Shown here piece by piece: positions 1-8,077 of a DNA stretch of 64,000 nt (position 1 is the stretch's first letter; each line of letters begins with the position of its first letter). The stretch is from Streptomyces sp. F001 (GTDB lineage: Bacteria; Actinomycetota; Actinomycetes; Streptomycetales; Streptomycetaceae). The position numbers and the translations under genes were made by a program. The notes below the pieces were generated by a model. The model saw only the letters and a list, made by a program, of their open reading frames with translations, was not told the origin of the DNA and ran no database searches. The stretch spans positions 1-64,000 of the forward strand of contig NZ_QZWF01000017.1 of assembly GCF_004187715.1 (NCBI RefSeq), given 5' to 3'.

Positions 1-203
1 GGCCCGTGGGGTGTGCCGGGTGCGGCGGGTGTCGTGCGGTCCGGCTCCTGCCGCGCCGGTGCCGGCAGCCGGCGGGCCAGCCACAGTGCGTCCGCCAGCT
101 CCTCGACGTCCGGGGCGAGGCCCGCGTCGCGCAGGCGCGCGACCAGCGCCGTGAGCACCTCGCTCACGGCGTCGGCCGGGGTGCCCGGAGCCGGTGCGGA
201 CAT
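1..203 (-). CDS. SAV_2336-like protein, N-terminal part (truncated by window edge)
   Basis: Only the first 67 codons are inside the window. The ATG lies 3 bp after the stop of the MoxR gene, so it is the last visible gene of that operon. The visible part is an alpha-helical segment with a VSEVLTALVARLRDAGL stretch followed by ELADALWLARRL, then a Pro/Ala-rich linker. From memory this is how the streptomycete SAV_2336 N-terminal domain family begins. Members of that family are often long proteins whose C-terminal part differs between paralogues. The rest is off the edge, so the effector or NTPase part cannot be judged. The family call rests mainly on the ADALWLA motif and the MoxR/trypsin neighbours. 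Confidence 0.6.
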   Translation of the reverse strand, partial: MSAPAPGTPADAVSEVLTALVARLRDAGLAPDVEELADALWLARRLPAPARQEPDRTTPAAPGTPHG

Positions 204-206
204 CGG

Positions 207-1229
207 CTACCTGGGCCCGCGGTCCAGGGGCTGCATCAGCAGCGCCGAGATCTCCTCGCGCCGGACCGCGTCCCGGGCGGCGTGCACGGCGAGGAAGATG
301 GCGTTGAGGAGCTGGTCGGTGGGGCGCAGCGCGCCGTCCGCCTCGGCCTCGACGAACTGGTCGAGGATGTCGCGGTGGATTTCGTGCGCGTTCTCACCGA
401 AGTGCGCCTGGACGAGCGCGGCGAGGCCCTCGTTGCGCGGGGCCTGGAGATCGAGCGGGATGCAGCGGCGCAGCAGGGGCGCCGGGAACTCGCGCTCCCG
501 GTTGCTGGTCAGCACGACGAACGGAAAGGCCCGGCAGCGCACCTGACCGTCCGTCACGGCGACCTTGCGTCCGTCGTCGGTGAGCACCTCCACCACCGGT
601 GTCCGGTCGGCGATCCGCTCCAGCTCGGGGATGGCGAACCTGCCTTCCTCCAGCACGTTCAGCAGGTCGTTCGGCAGGTCGATGTCGCTCTTGTCCAGCT
701 CGTCGATGAGCAGGACGCGGGGCCGGTCGGCGGCGAGCAGCGCGGTGCCGAGCGGACCGAGTTTGATGTACCGGCCGATGTCCTCGGACTCCGGTCCGGA
801 CCCCGTGGCCCCGGCCTGGGCGGCACGCCGGAGCTGGGCGTCCTGGAGGCGGCCGATGGCGTCGTACGTGTAGAGCCCGTCGCGCAGTTCGCTGCGGCTC
901 ACGATGGGCCACTCCAGGACCCGGCCGAGTCCGAGTTCGTACGCGACGGAGTGCGCCAGCGTCGACTTGCCCACGCCGGGCTCGCCGGTGACGAGCAGGG
1001 GGCGCCTCAGGTAGAGAGCGGCGTTGACGAGTTCGAGAGTCCTGTCGCCCTGGACGGGCAGGGGTACGGCGCCGGCGCCGAGCCTGCGGCGGGTGGAGGA
1101 GTCGAGACCCGGGACGTCGTACGGCACGACCGGGGCGTCGAAGTTGCGCCACGGGGGCGGCGCCGGGAGCCGGTTGATCCTGGCCGGATCCGGGCGGCCG
1201 TTGCCCTGGTAGACGAACCACTCGCTCAT
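207..1229 (-). CDS. MoxR-type AAA+ ATPase
   Basis: This is a 340-residue AAA+ ATPase of the MoxR class, a chaperone-like NTPase that usually remodels partner proteins. Walker A is GEPGVGKST (about residues 82-90) and Walker B is RVLLIDELDK. A sensor-1 segment reads FVVLTSNRE, and RRCIPLDLQAP follows. The N-terminal 50 residues (MSEWFVYQGNGRPD...) are specific to this subfamily. The ATG at 1229 is chosen because GAGGAG lies 6 bp upstream; an in-frame upstream start at 1352 has no comparable site. It is the third gene of a minus-strand operon after the TRYPCO1-like gene and the trypsin/VMAP-C gene, with a 148-bp gap before it. The likely role is the NTP-driven switch of that system. Confidence 0.9.
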   Translation of the reverse strand: MSEWFVYQGNGRPDPARINRLPAPPPWRNFDAPVVPYDVPGLDSSTRRRLGAGAVPLPVQGDRTLELVNAALYLRRPLLVTGEPGVGKSTLAHSVAYELGLGRVLEWPIVSRSELRDGLYTYDAIGRLQDAQLRRAAQAGATGSGPESEDIGRYIKLGPLGTALLAADRPRVLLIDELDKSDIDLPNDLLNVLEEGRFAIPELERIADRTPVVEVLTDDGRKVAVTDGQVRCRAFPFVVLTSNREREFPAPLLRRCIPLDLQAPRNEGLAALVQAHFGENAHEIHRDILDQFVEAEADGALRPTDQLLNAIFLAVHAARDAVRREEISALLMQPLDRGPR

Positions 1230-1377
1230 GGTGCGCTCCTCGTCGACGGTCGGTGGTGGTCCACGTCCTGGCCGACGGGGGCGTTGTGCACCCACAACGG
1301 GCCCCTGGAAATGTACCCAGGACAGGCCTGCCACACGGATGTTTTCGGCCATCCGCCGCGGATGTCCTCCGGGGCGC

Positions 1378-3342
1378 TCACAGGGGTGCGTCCAGGGTCT
1401 CGGTCTCCTCCGCGGGCAGTGGACGCCGCGGGTCGTCGTACAGGAGTGCGAGCGGCTCGGCCCAGGCGCGGTCCGCGCAGTGCTCGCTGATGTCCTGCCG
1501 GAGGTGGCGCAGCCGGTCGGGGAGTTCGGCCAGCGAGCCGAGGGTGCCGAGGAGTTCCTCCGCCTTGGCGTGGAGGGTGTCGCACGCCTCGGCGCAGGTG
1601 CGGGTGGCGTGGCCGTCGATGTGCCAGAGGGCCACGCCGTGCCCGTTGTCCAGGGCGAGCTTCATCGCGGTCCGGCCCGGTCCGCGCCCGGCGGGGCGGC
1701 ACATCACGGGGATGTGGTCGAAGGCCGCGTCGCGATAGCTGCCGGCGCTGGCCGCGACGCCGCGTTGCGGGGTGCGCCAGCCGGTGAAGCGCTGCTGGGC
1801 AATCATGGCCTGCCAGCGTTCGGCCCACAGCTTGTCCGGTTCTCCCCGGCGTGCGAGGGAGCGCAGCACCACCCGGCGGCGTGCGCCGAGGTGTGCGGCG
1901 TCGTCGAGCTGGGCGATGTCGTCGAACCGCCAGCGGTGCACGGCGGTGTCGAAGTACTCGGCGGGCAGGGCGACTTCGAGCGGCACGGGCAGGTCGGCGC
2001 GGTCCTTGGCGCGCAGCAGTTCGCTCAGCGGGCCGCGCAGAGCCTGGACGAGTTCGCCGGGGAGGTGGCCGTGGACGGAGTCGTCCGTCTGCCACAGCTC
2101 CGGTTCGTCGGACCCGTCACCGTCGTCGAACCAGATCTGCCAGAAGAAGCGGGTGGGCTGCGAGCCGATCACCGGGTCGAGCAGCACGGCGACCGTGGGG
2201 CCCTCGCCCGGGCCGGGATAGGGGATCACGATGCGCTCCGGTCCGTCCGCCGCGGTGGGCCGGACCGCTTCGGGGAGCGTTGCGTCCCGGACGAAGTCGT
2301 GCATGTCCCGGCGTGGGTCCCGGCGCAGCCGCCGGTCGATCCAGTCGGCGAGCTGCGAACAGTCCCCGCCCCGGCAGCGTATGTACGCCTCGACGAACTT
2401 CAGATAGCGCAGGAAGGTGAGCGAGTCGAGCGGATGCGGGCCCTCGTAGAGCAGGCCGTAACCGTCGCGCCAGGTCTGCAGTTCGGGGGCCCGCCCCGGC
2501 CACCGCCGGCCACTGCGGGCGCGGCTCGCGAGGACCTCCACGGTGGGCGCGTCGGGCGGAGCGGGCAGCGCGGCGAGCAGACGCAGCGCGGTGCGCCGGT
2601 CGTCCGGCGTCCACCGCTCACCGCCGTCGGCGGCGGGAGCGGACTGCAGGTCGATCCAGTTGTCCCCGCTCTCGGAGAGCGGCTCGGTGCCGTGCCACCG
2701 GTCGTGGGCGGCGATGACGGTGCGGTACATCTGTCCGAAGCGGCGCAGCGCCGATATGGCGACCGCCTTCCCGCCGTCCTGCTGCCGGCGACGGGACTTG
2801 ACCAGTCCGACCACGGCTCCGGTGTCCGGGTCGAGCAGCGGACCGCCGGAGACTCCGGCCGGGAAGTCGATGTCGGGCTTGATGATCAGCCCGTAGCCGT
2901 CCTCGTGGCCGTTGATCTCGGCGTCCACCGCACGGGCGTGGGTGTGCGGCGGCTCGGGGTAGTAGCCGTAGACCTTGACGGCGCCGGAGTGCCGTACGTC
3001 CCGGTCGGCGAGCCACACGCACTCGTGCTGGTGCTCGTCGGCATCGCCCGCGAGCCGCACCAGGGCCAGGTCCTCCTCCAGCGGTACGACGGGCCGCTCC
3101 GGATGCGTGAGCAGCCAGGCCTCGAGCCGGGCCTCGGCGTCGACACCCTCGCCGCACACCCGGAAGGTCAGGTCGCGACGGGCGGCGAGGTGCGGGCGCA
3201 CCACATGGGCGGCGGTCAGCACCCAGCCCGGGGCGACGAGGAATCCGCTGCCCCACAGCGGCTTGTCGTCGCCCTCGGCGGACAGCAGGTGGACGGTGGC
3301 GGCCTTGGCCAGGGCGTGCAGGCGTTCGGTGCGCTCAGTCAT
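1378..3342 (-). CDS. Trypsin-like serine protease with VMAP-C-like C-terminal domain
   Basis: This is a 654-residue protein. The first 200 residues are a chymotrypsin-fold protease with a complete triad: His46 in TAAHVV, Asp91 in EEDLALVRL and Ser165 in AGVSGGPLL. There is no signal peptide, so it should act in the cytoplasm. The C-terminal half (about 270-654) has the features I associate with the VMAP-C (vWA-MoxR-associated protein) domain, including an FFWQIWFDD segment and a PLALLYDDPRRPLP tail. The start overlaps the stop of the upstream small gene by 8 bp, indicating translational coupling. Together with the MoxR ATPase it fits NTP-dependent conflict systems in which a protease is released on a trigger; that role is inferred. 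The protease call is firm and the C-terminal family is from memory. Confidence 0.85.
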   Translation of the reverse strand: MTERTERLHALAKAATVHLLSAEGDDKPLWGSGFLVAPGWVLTAAHVVRPHLAARRDLTFRVCGEGVDAEARLEAWLLTHPERPVVPLEEDLALVRLAGDADEHQHECVWLADRDVRHSGAVKVYGYYPEPPHTHARAVDAEINGHEDGYGLIIKPDIDFPAGVSGGPLLDPDTGAVVGLVKSRRRQQDGGKAVAISALRRFGQMYRTVIAAHDRWHGTEPLSESGDNWIDLQSAPAADGGERWTPDDRRTALRLLAALPAPPDAPTVEVLASRARSGRRWPGRAPELQTWRDGYGLLYEGPHPLDSLTFLRYLKFVEAYIRCRGGDCSQLADWIDRRLRRDPRRDMHDFVRDATLPEAVRPTAADGPERIVIPYPGPGEGPTVAVLLDPVIGSQPTRFFWQIWFDDGDGSDEPELWQTDDSVHGHLPGELVQALRGPLSELLRAKDRADLPVPLEVALPAEYFDTAVHRWRFDDIAQLDDAAHLGARRRVVLRSLARRGEPDKLWAERWQAMIAQQRFTGWRTPQRGVAASAGSYRDAAFDHIPVMCRPAGRGPGRTAMKLALDNGHGVALWHIDGHATRTCAEACDTLHAKAEELLGTLGSLAELPDRLRHLRQDISEHCADRAWAEPLALLYDDPRRPLPAEETETLDAPL

Positions 3343-3697
3343 GCGCGGCCGGGTCCGGCGCGGCGGGGGCCTCGGTGGGCTGCCGGTCGAACTGCCACGT
3401 CAACGTGACCTGCAGCGAGGCCTTGGCCTCTCCCCTGGCGAGCACGGCGACCGCGATCCCCTCCTTGGCGGTCAGCTCCACCCCGAAGGTGATGGCGGCC
3501 TGGTCGGGCCGGGACGCACGGGCGGCGTCGAGCACGGTGCCGCCTACGGCCTTGATCAGGTCCTGGAGCTGTTCGACCTTGGCGAGGGCGGCGTCGGTGA
3601 AGCCGACGTCCTCCTGCTCCCCGTAGGCGTCCGCGCTGCCGATCCGGGCGGTGATGACCGTGCCGTCGGGCAGTTCGATGTCCTGGATGTGACTCAT
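3335..3697 (-). CDS. Trypsin-co-occurring domain (TRYPCO1 / CU044_2847-like) protein
   Basis: This is a 120-residue protein beginning MSHIQDIELPDGTVI. It is beta-rich, with the family-like pattern IxLPDGTxIxARI at the start and GVELTAKEGIAVAVLA plus ASLQVTLTW near the end. These small proteins are found next to trypsin-like proteases of conflict systems and are thought to be partner or sensor domains. It is the first gene of the operon and its stop overlaps the start of the protease gene. The ORF could extend upstream to 3820, but the ATG at 3697 gives the conserved N terminus. No enzymatic motif is visible. Confidence 0.7.
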   Translation of the reverse strand: MSHIQDIELPDGTVITARIGSADAYGEQEDVGFTDAALAKVEQLQDLIKAVGGTVLDAARASRPDQAAITFGVELTAKEGIAVAVLARGEAKASLQVTLTWQFDRQPTEAPAAPDPAAHD

Positions 3698-3831
3698 GCC
3701 GCTCCCCCGTCGAGCTTGCGTCCCGTCCAACCGGCCGCAGCCGGACCACACTTGAGCTGCGACGAGGCTAGCCGTACCGACGGTTCCGGTGCGAGTCCCC
3801 CGACCGGCCGAGTGGCGCATATTCTGAGGAC

Positions 3832-4011
3832 ATGTACTTCACCGACCGAGGCATCGAAGAACTGGAGAAGCGGCGCGGCGAGGAAGAGGTCACGTTCGAG
3901 TGGCTCGCCGAGCAACTGCGGACCTTCGTCGACCTGAACCCCGACTTCGAGGTACCGGTGGAGCGGCTGGCGACATGGCTGGCGCGGCTGGACGACGAGG
4001 ACGAGGAGTAG
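3832..4011 (+). CDS. Small acidic protein, DUF6104-like
   Basis: A 59-residue ORF starting MYFTDRGIEELEKRR and ending in an acidic tail (DDEDEE). It is highly charged, predicted all-helical, with no membrane segment. It resembles, from memory, a short conserved streptomycete protein annotated DUF6104; function unknown. It is transcribed divergently from the TRYPCO1-like gene, with 134 bp between the two starts. The codon pattern (GC-rich third positions) supports real coding. It is convergent with the next gene on the other strand. Confidence 0.75.
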   Translation: MYFTDRGIEELEKRRGEEEVTFEWLAEQLRTFVDLNPDFEVPVERLATWLARLDDEDEE

Positions 4012-4066
4012 GTCCGGCCGGGGTTTGCTTGTGCGGGCGCCTCGTTTGTGTGCGCCCACTCGGCCG

Positions 4067-4918
4067 TCAGTCGTGCGGTCGGCCCAGTTCGTACGCCAGG
4101 CCCAGGGTGCCGTGGGCCAGGAGGAGCGCCCCCGCTGTGGTCCAGCCGCCGCTGTGACGGCGTAGGCCCCAGACGGTGAGGGGGAGGCCCGCGGCGACCT
4201 GAGCGAGGGCGAGCGCGCGGGCCCTGGGGTCGCCGGACCAGGGAAGGTACGGGCCGAGGCGGCCGCCCCCGGCGTCGGGTCCCGTGCGGGACGCCGCGGG
4301 CCGGGCCGTCCCCTCGACCGTGCGGGCGTCCGGCTGGGCGCGGGCGGCCGCGCGGAGGCGGTCGGCGGATTCGCCGGGGCTGAGGCCTGCCGGCAGACGG
4401 ACTCCCGCGCGCGTGAGCACGGCGAGCAGACCGCGCAGGCGGGCCGGGGCGTCGGCCGAGGGGTCGGATTTCGTCAGGCGGTCCAGGGACCGCACGTCGA
4501 GGGCCGGGTCCAGGCCGAGGCACGCGGCGAAGGTGTGCATGGCCTCGCCCTCGCCGACCGGGGTGCCGCCCGAGAGCCAGACGTAGCCGACCGGGCGCCG
4601 GAAGCCGGACGCGAGTGTGTAACCGGCGCGGTCCGCGTCCCACCACAGGGCGAGTACGGGCCAGGGGGCGCCGACGGCGAGAGCCGTGGCCCAGCCGGTG
4701 AGCACCCGGTCGACGGGCTCGGTGCCGTCCAGCCAGGGCCCGCCCTCCGGGACGAGGACGCTCCAGTTCTCGCCGGCCCGGGTGAGCACCATCCGGGCCC
4801 GCAGCAGACGGGCGGCGGGGGCCACGGCATGGGCGGGGGCCCGGCAGAGCAGCAGGGCGCCGGGGGCCACGGGATCGGCCCGGGCGTCGGCCCGGAACTC
4901 TTCCGTCGACATGCTCAC
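4067..4918 (-). CDS. Conserved hypothetical protein with C-terminal membrane segments
   Basis: This is a 283-residue protein that I cannot assign to a named family. The N-terminal two-thirds is soluble and Ala/Trp-rich, with segments such as VLALWWDADRAGYTLASGF and GYVWLSG. The middle is a Pro/Arg/Ala-rich linker. The last 60 residues contain two hydrophobic stretches (ALALAQVAAGLPLTVWGL and TAGALLLAHGTLGLAYEL) that look like a membrane hairpin. The start could be the GTG at 4918 or the ATG at 4912. It is monocistronic and divergent from the DUF4097/PadR operon, so the 4987-5028 operator could also affect it. Codon use is typical of the chromosome. Confidence 0.7.
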   Translation of the reverse strand: MSMSTEEFRADARADPVAPGALLLCRAPAHAVAPAARLLRARMVLTRAGENWSVLVPEGGPWLDGTEPVDRVLTGWATALAVGAPWPVLALWWDADRAGYTLASGFRRPVGYVWLSGGTPVGEGEAMHTFAACLGLDPALDVRSLDRLTKSDPSADAPARLRGLLAVLTRAGVRLPAGLSPGESADRLRAAARAQPDARTVEGTARPAASRTGPDAGGGRLGPYLPWSGDPRARALALAQVAAGLPLTVWGLRRHSGGWTTAGALLLAHGTLGLAYELGRPHD

Positions 4919-4986
4919 ACGCTAGGGCATTTGTCCCGGTTCGGAGACGGGCGGTCACCAGAACGAGTGCCTTGACTTCCCGCCCC

Positions 4987-5028
4987 CACGATATATCGTG
5001 TTTTACGGAAGACGCGATATGGCGTGTC
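4987..5028. promoter_or_regulatory. Probable PadR operator: one perfect and one imperfect palindrome
   Basis: CACGATATATCGTG (4987-5000) is a perfect 14-bp palindrome, strikingly AT-rich for this genome. Ten bases on, GACGCGATATGGCGTGTC (5011-5028) is an imperfect palindrome sharing the CGATAT core. They sit 52-93 bp upstream of the DUF4097 start, where a promoter would be. The second gene of that operon is a PadR repressor, and such repressors usually bind palindromes near their own promoter. Autoregulation is inferred. Confidence 0.6.
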
Positions 5029-5079
5029 GAGGTCCGTCCGGTCCCGCGTGCGGCCCGGCAGGTCGAGGAGGTCAGCACC

Positions 5080-6021
5080 ATGTCCGAGTGGTCCGTCGCC
5101 GAGCCGAGCAAGCTCACCTTCGACGACCCCGTGCGCGAACTTCACGTACGCATCGTCGACGGAACGGTGAACGTGGTGGGGACGGACGAAGGTTCCGCCC
5201 GCCTGGAGGTCAGCGAGATCGAGGGACCGCCCCTGGTGGTCACCCAGCAGGGCGGCACGCTCACCGTGGCGTACGAGGACCTGCCGTGGAAGGGCTTCCT
5301 GAAGTGGCTCGACCGCAAGGGCTGGCGCCGCAGCGCCGTCGTCTCACTGGCGGTGCCGGTGAGCACGCGCGTCGAGGTGGGCGTGGTCAGCGCCGCCGCC
5401 GTGGTCTCCGGCGTCGAGGGGCGCGCGGAGGTGAAGGGCGTCTCCGGGGACACGACACTCGTGGGGCTGGCGGGGCCGGTCCGCGCGGACACCGTCTCGG
5501 GGAACGTGGAGGCCCAGGCCCTCTCCGGCGACCTGCGCTTCAACTCCGTCTCCGGTGACCTCACCGTCGTCGAGGGCGCCGGCTCCTCCGTCAAGGCGGA
5601 CTCGGTGAGCGGATCGATGATCGTCGACCTCGACCCGGCGGGCAGCCCCACCGACGTCAGCCTGACCAGCGTCTCCGGCGAGATCGCCATTCGGCTGCCG
5701 CATCCGGCGGACGCGGAGGTGGAGGCCAACACCGCGAGCGGAGCGGTCTCCAACGCCTTCGAGGACCTCCGGGTCACCGGCCAGTGGGGCGCCAAGCGCA
5801 TCACCGGCCGCCTCGGCACGGGCAACGGCCGGCTGAAGGCCACGACCGTCTCCGGCTCCATCGCCCTGCTGCGCCGCCCGCCGGTGGAGGACGGGCCGTG
5901 GGACGGGCCGGCAGGCGGTCCACAGGACGACTCGGGGGACAATTCGGCGTCCGGCCGGAGCGAGGACACGACCCCGTCCAGCGCCCCGGCCGACGGTTCG
6001 ACCGACAAGAAGGTGCTCTGA
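5080..6021 (+). CDS. DUF4097 family beta-strand repeat protein
   Basis: This is a 313-residue protein made of short repeated strands with the recurring phrase VSGD/VSGE/VSGS (for example KGVSGDTTLV, DTVSGNVEA, NSVSGDLTVV, DSVSGSMIV, TSVSGEIAI). This is the beta-helix-like pattern of DUF4097 adhesin-like domains. The C-terminal 45 residues are a low-complexity Gly/Asp/Ser tail. There is no signal peptide or membrane segment, so it is predicted cytoplasmic. The ATG at 5080 is preceded by GAGGAGG. The stop is followed after 1 bp by the PadR gene, so the two form an operon. DUF4097 proteins paired with PadR regulators are common in actinomycetes; molecular function is unknown. Confidence 0.85.
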   Translation: MSEWSVAEPSKLTFDDPVRELHVRIVDGTVNVVGTDEGSARLEVSEIEGPPLVVTQQGGTLTVAYEDLPWKGFLKWLDRKGWRRSAVVSLAVPVSTRVEVGVVSAAAVVSGVEGRAEVKGVSGDTTLVGLAGPVRADTVSGNVEAQALSGDLRFNSVSGDLTVVEGAGSSVKADSVSGSMIVDLDPAGSPTDVSLTSVSGEIAIRLPHPADAEVEANTASGAVSNAFEDLRVTGQWGAKRITGRLGTGNGRLKATTVSGSIALLRRPPVEDGPWDGPAGGPQDDSGDNSASGRSEDTTPSSAPADGSTDKKVL

Positions 6022-6022
6022 C

Positions 6023-7075
6023 ATGCCCCCCGTCTTCGCTCATGGCCGCCTCCGCCTCTACCTGCTGAAGCTGCTCGACGAGGCCCCGCGCCACGGCTAC
6101 GAAGTGATCCGCCTCCTCGAAGAACGCTTCCAGGGGCTGTACGCACCGTCGGCGGGCACGGTGTACCCGCGCCTGGCCAAGCTGGAGGCCGAGGGCCTGG
6201 TCACGCACACCACCGAGGGCGGCCGCAAGGTGTACGCCATCACGGACGCGGGCCGTGCCGAACTGGCCGACCGCAGCGGCGAACTGGCCGACCTGGAGCT
6301 GGAGATCCGCGAGTCGGTGGCGGAACTGGCCGCCGAGATCCAGGCCGATGTACGCGGCGCGGCGGGCGACCTGCGGCGCGAGATGCGGGCGGCGGCGACC
6401 GAGGCCCGCAAGGGCGCCCAGGGCCGCGGCGCCGCCGGGGACTTCGGCGACTACGGTGACTACGGCGAGAAGGAAGCCTGGCGCCTCGCCAAGGAGGAGA
6501 TGCGCCGGGTCAAGCAGGAGTGGAAGGAACAGGCCCGGCGCGCCAAGGACGAGAGCCGCAGGGCGCGCGAGGAGGCCCAGCGGGCCCGCCGCCAGGCCAA
6601 GGAGGCGCAGGACCGGGCCCGGGCGCAGGCGCAGGAGGAGGTGCAGCGCATCGCCCAGCGGGTCCAGGAGCAGGTGCAGGACCACTTCGCCCGGGGCGAC
6701 TGGCCGACGGGGGTGCGCGAGGGCCTGACGGAACTGGCCAAGGAGTTCGGCGAGTTCGGCAAGGACTTCGGCATGGAGTTCGGCAAGGACCTCGGCTTCG
6801 GCCGCGGCAACGCCGCCAAGTCGACCGCGGGTCCGGAGCACTCGACGACACCGGAGGACTTCCCGGCCGACTACGAGCCGGCCTGGGCCCACGACACAAC
6901 CTCCACCGGCGACACGGCCCGCGACCTGGACCGTCTCCTCGACCGCTTCCGGGACGACATCCGCGACACGGCCCGCGACCACGGCGTCACCGCGGACCAA
7001 CTCCGTGAGGCCCGCCGCCATCTGTCGACGGCGGCGGCACACATCGGGGCGCTGCTGAGGACACCGAAGCGGTAG
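6023..7075 (+). CDS. PadR family transcriptional regulator with long coiled-coil tail
   Basis: This is a 350-residue protein. Residues 1-85 form the PadR winged helix (LYLLKLLDEAPRHGYEVIR, then GTVYPRLAKLEAEGLV and a GGRKVYAITDAGR wing). Residues 90-240 are an Arg/Glu/Ala-rich predicted coiled coil much longer than the usual PadR dimerisation helix. The C terminus has a helical DLDRLLDRFRDDIRDTARDHGVT segment. It is translated directly after the DUF4097 gene (1-bp gap) and probably represses the operon through the 4987-5028 palindromes. The unusually long charged tail could be an oligomerisation or ligand-sensing part; this is inference. Confidence 0.88.
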   Translation: MPPVFAHGRLRLYLLKLLDEAPRHGYEVIRLLEERFQGLYAPSAGTVYPRLAKLEAEGLVTHTTEGGRKVYAITDAGRAELADRSGELADLELEIRESVAELAAEIQADVRGAAGDLRREMRAAATEARKGAQGRGAAGDFGDYGDYGEKEAWRLAKEEMRRVKQEWKEQARRAKDESRRAREEAQRARRQAKEAQDRARAQAQEEVQRIAQRVQEQVQDHFARGDWPTGVREGLTELAKEFGEFGKDFGMEFGKDLGFGRGNAAKSTAGPEHSTTPEDFPADYEPAWAHDTTSTGDTARDLDRLLDRFRDDIRDTARDHGVTADQLREARRHLSTAAAHIGALLRTPKR

Positions 7076-7134
7076 GCACCACCACACGCCGGAAGATGGT
7101 CAGCGGCACCCCGCCTGCGTAGCTGCAGGCAGCC

Positions 7135-7260
7135 GTGCCTCCCCCAGTGCCTGATCGCCCTGGGGGGGACCCCCAGGGCGATGGGGGTCCCCCCGCTCGA
7201 GCGAAGCCGAGAGTGGGGGAGGGTGGGCGCTGGGGGCCCCCTCTGGGGGAGGCACCGCAA
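7135..7260. repeat. Cluster of GC-rich palindromic repeats, including a copy of the 42-bp dispersed element
   Basis: The tract holds an inverted repeat ATCGCCCTGGGGG (7154-7166) / CCCCCAGGGCGAT (7170-7182). It runs into a copy of the dispersed element (7180-7221) with the pattern ATGGGGGTCCCCCC-GCTCGAGCGAAGCCGAGA-GTGGGGGAG. A further G/C palindrome follows (7228-7255). The same element recurs near 19593, 29729 and 56614. It lies just downstream of the decayed Clp-N gene and the convergent padR gene. Confidence 0.8.
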
Positions 7261-7314
7261 CGCCGGGCTGCGAGCCTCGCACCCACCCGAGGGCAACCGC
7301 CCCCGGTTCAGCCC

Positions 7315-7869
7315 GTCCGGGCCTCTCCCCGCCGTAGAGCACCCGCGTCACCGACTCATACGTGACCCCGTGGTCGGCGAGGACCTCCGCTGCGACGCCC
7401 GGGCGGGATGTGAGCGCGAGCAGGATGTGCTCGTCGCCGATGCGCCGGTCCCGGCGGGCGACGGCGACACGCAGGGACTTCACGAGCACGTCCTTGGCGC
7501 CCGGCCGAAGGAACGGCGCCCGCCCACCACCCCCCGTCCTTCCGGTCCCCGGACATGGCACCCACGCCATGCGCCTCCTCCACCCGCGAAACGATCTCCG
7601 AGACATCGATCCCCAGCCCGGCCAGCGCATCGGTCTCGGCCTGCGACAGTCCGCGCGACGCCGGGCCTCCCCCAGCGCCCCGCCACCGACTCCGCACGCT
7701 CGGCGAGCCCCAGAGCGGCCAGCGCGAACGCACCCTTGCCGGCCCCTCGGTCCATCAGCGCGAGCAGCAGGTGCTCGGCATCGACGGTCTGCGCCCCCGA
7801 CCTCTCGCACTGCTCGACGGCCCCCTTGACCACCGAACGGGCATCCTCCGTAAACCGTTCGAACATCAT
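7315..7869 (-). pseudogene. Clp N-terminal-domain (Clp_R repeat) protein, frameshifted
   Basis: The intact form would be a protein of about 180 residues with two Clp N-terminal repeats and no AAA module. Repeat 1 is clear at the start (MFERFTEDARSVVKGAVEQC..., AEHLLLALMDR). The reading frame then changes near 7680 (GALGEARRRA), near 7650 (GLSQAETDALAGLGIDVSEIV) and near 7525. Repeat 2 resumes as AKDVLVKSLRVAVARRDRRIGDEHILLAL...GVTYESVTRVLYGG. At least three indels, mostly in G/C runs, separate pieces that line up with one ancestral protein. It begins at overlapping ATGATG with the HTH gene's stop, so the two were an operon. Real decay and clustered base-calling errors cannot be told apart here. 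Confidence 0.75.
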
Positions 7870-8075
7870 CGCCTCCCGTACTTCTTGTGCACGGCCTGCC
7901 TGCTCACACCGAGTTCCGCGGCGATCTCCTGCCACGACCAGCCCTGATTGCGCGCGCTGCGCACCTGGACGGCCTCCAACTGCTCCAGCAGCCTGCGCAG
8001 CGCGGCGACGGCCCGCAGTCCGACCCGCGGATCACGGTCACCGGCACGCTCGGCGAGTTCCGTAGCTTCGGTCAT
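7866..8075 (-). CDS. Small helix-turn-helix regulator
   Basis: This is a 69-residue protein with a single C-terminal HTH: GWSWQEIAAELGVSRQAVHKKYGRR, preceded by a Leu/Ala/Arg helix (RAVAALRRLLEQLEAVQVRSARNQ). It belongs to the small streptomycete HTH proteins encoded directly before Clp-N domain proteins. Its stop TGA overlaps the ATGATG start of the broken Clp-N gene. The start ATG at 8075 lies next to two TTGTCAA-type inverted repeats, probably its own operator. It is intact although its partner gene is broken. Confidence 0.85.
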   Translation of the reverse strand: MTEATELAERAGDRDPRVGLRAVAALRRLLEQLEAVQVRSARNQGWSWQEIAAELGVSRQAVHKKYGRR

Positions 8076-8077
8076 GA

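Noticed and set aside
1228..3408. Long plus-strand ORF of 726 codons opposite the MoxR and trypsin genes
   Set aside because: It is a GC-rich antisense shadow: no ribosome site or known domain, and the minus strand encodes clear protease and ATPase motifs.
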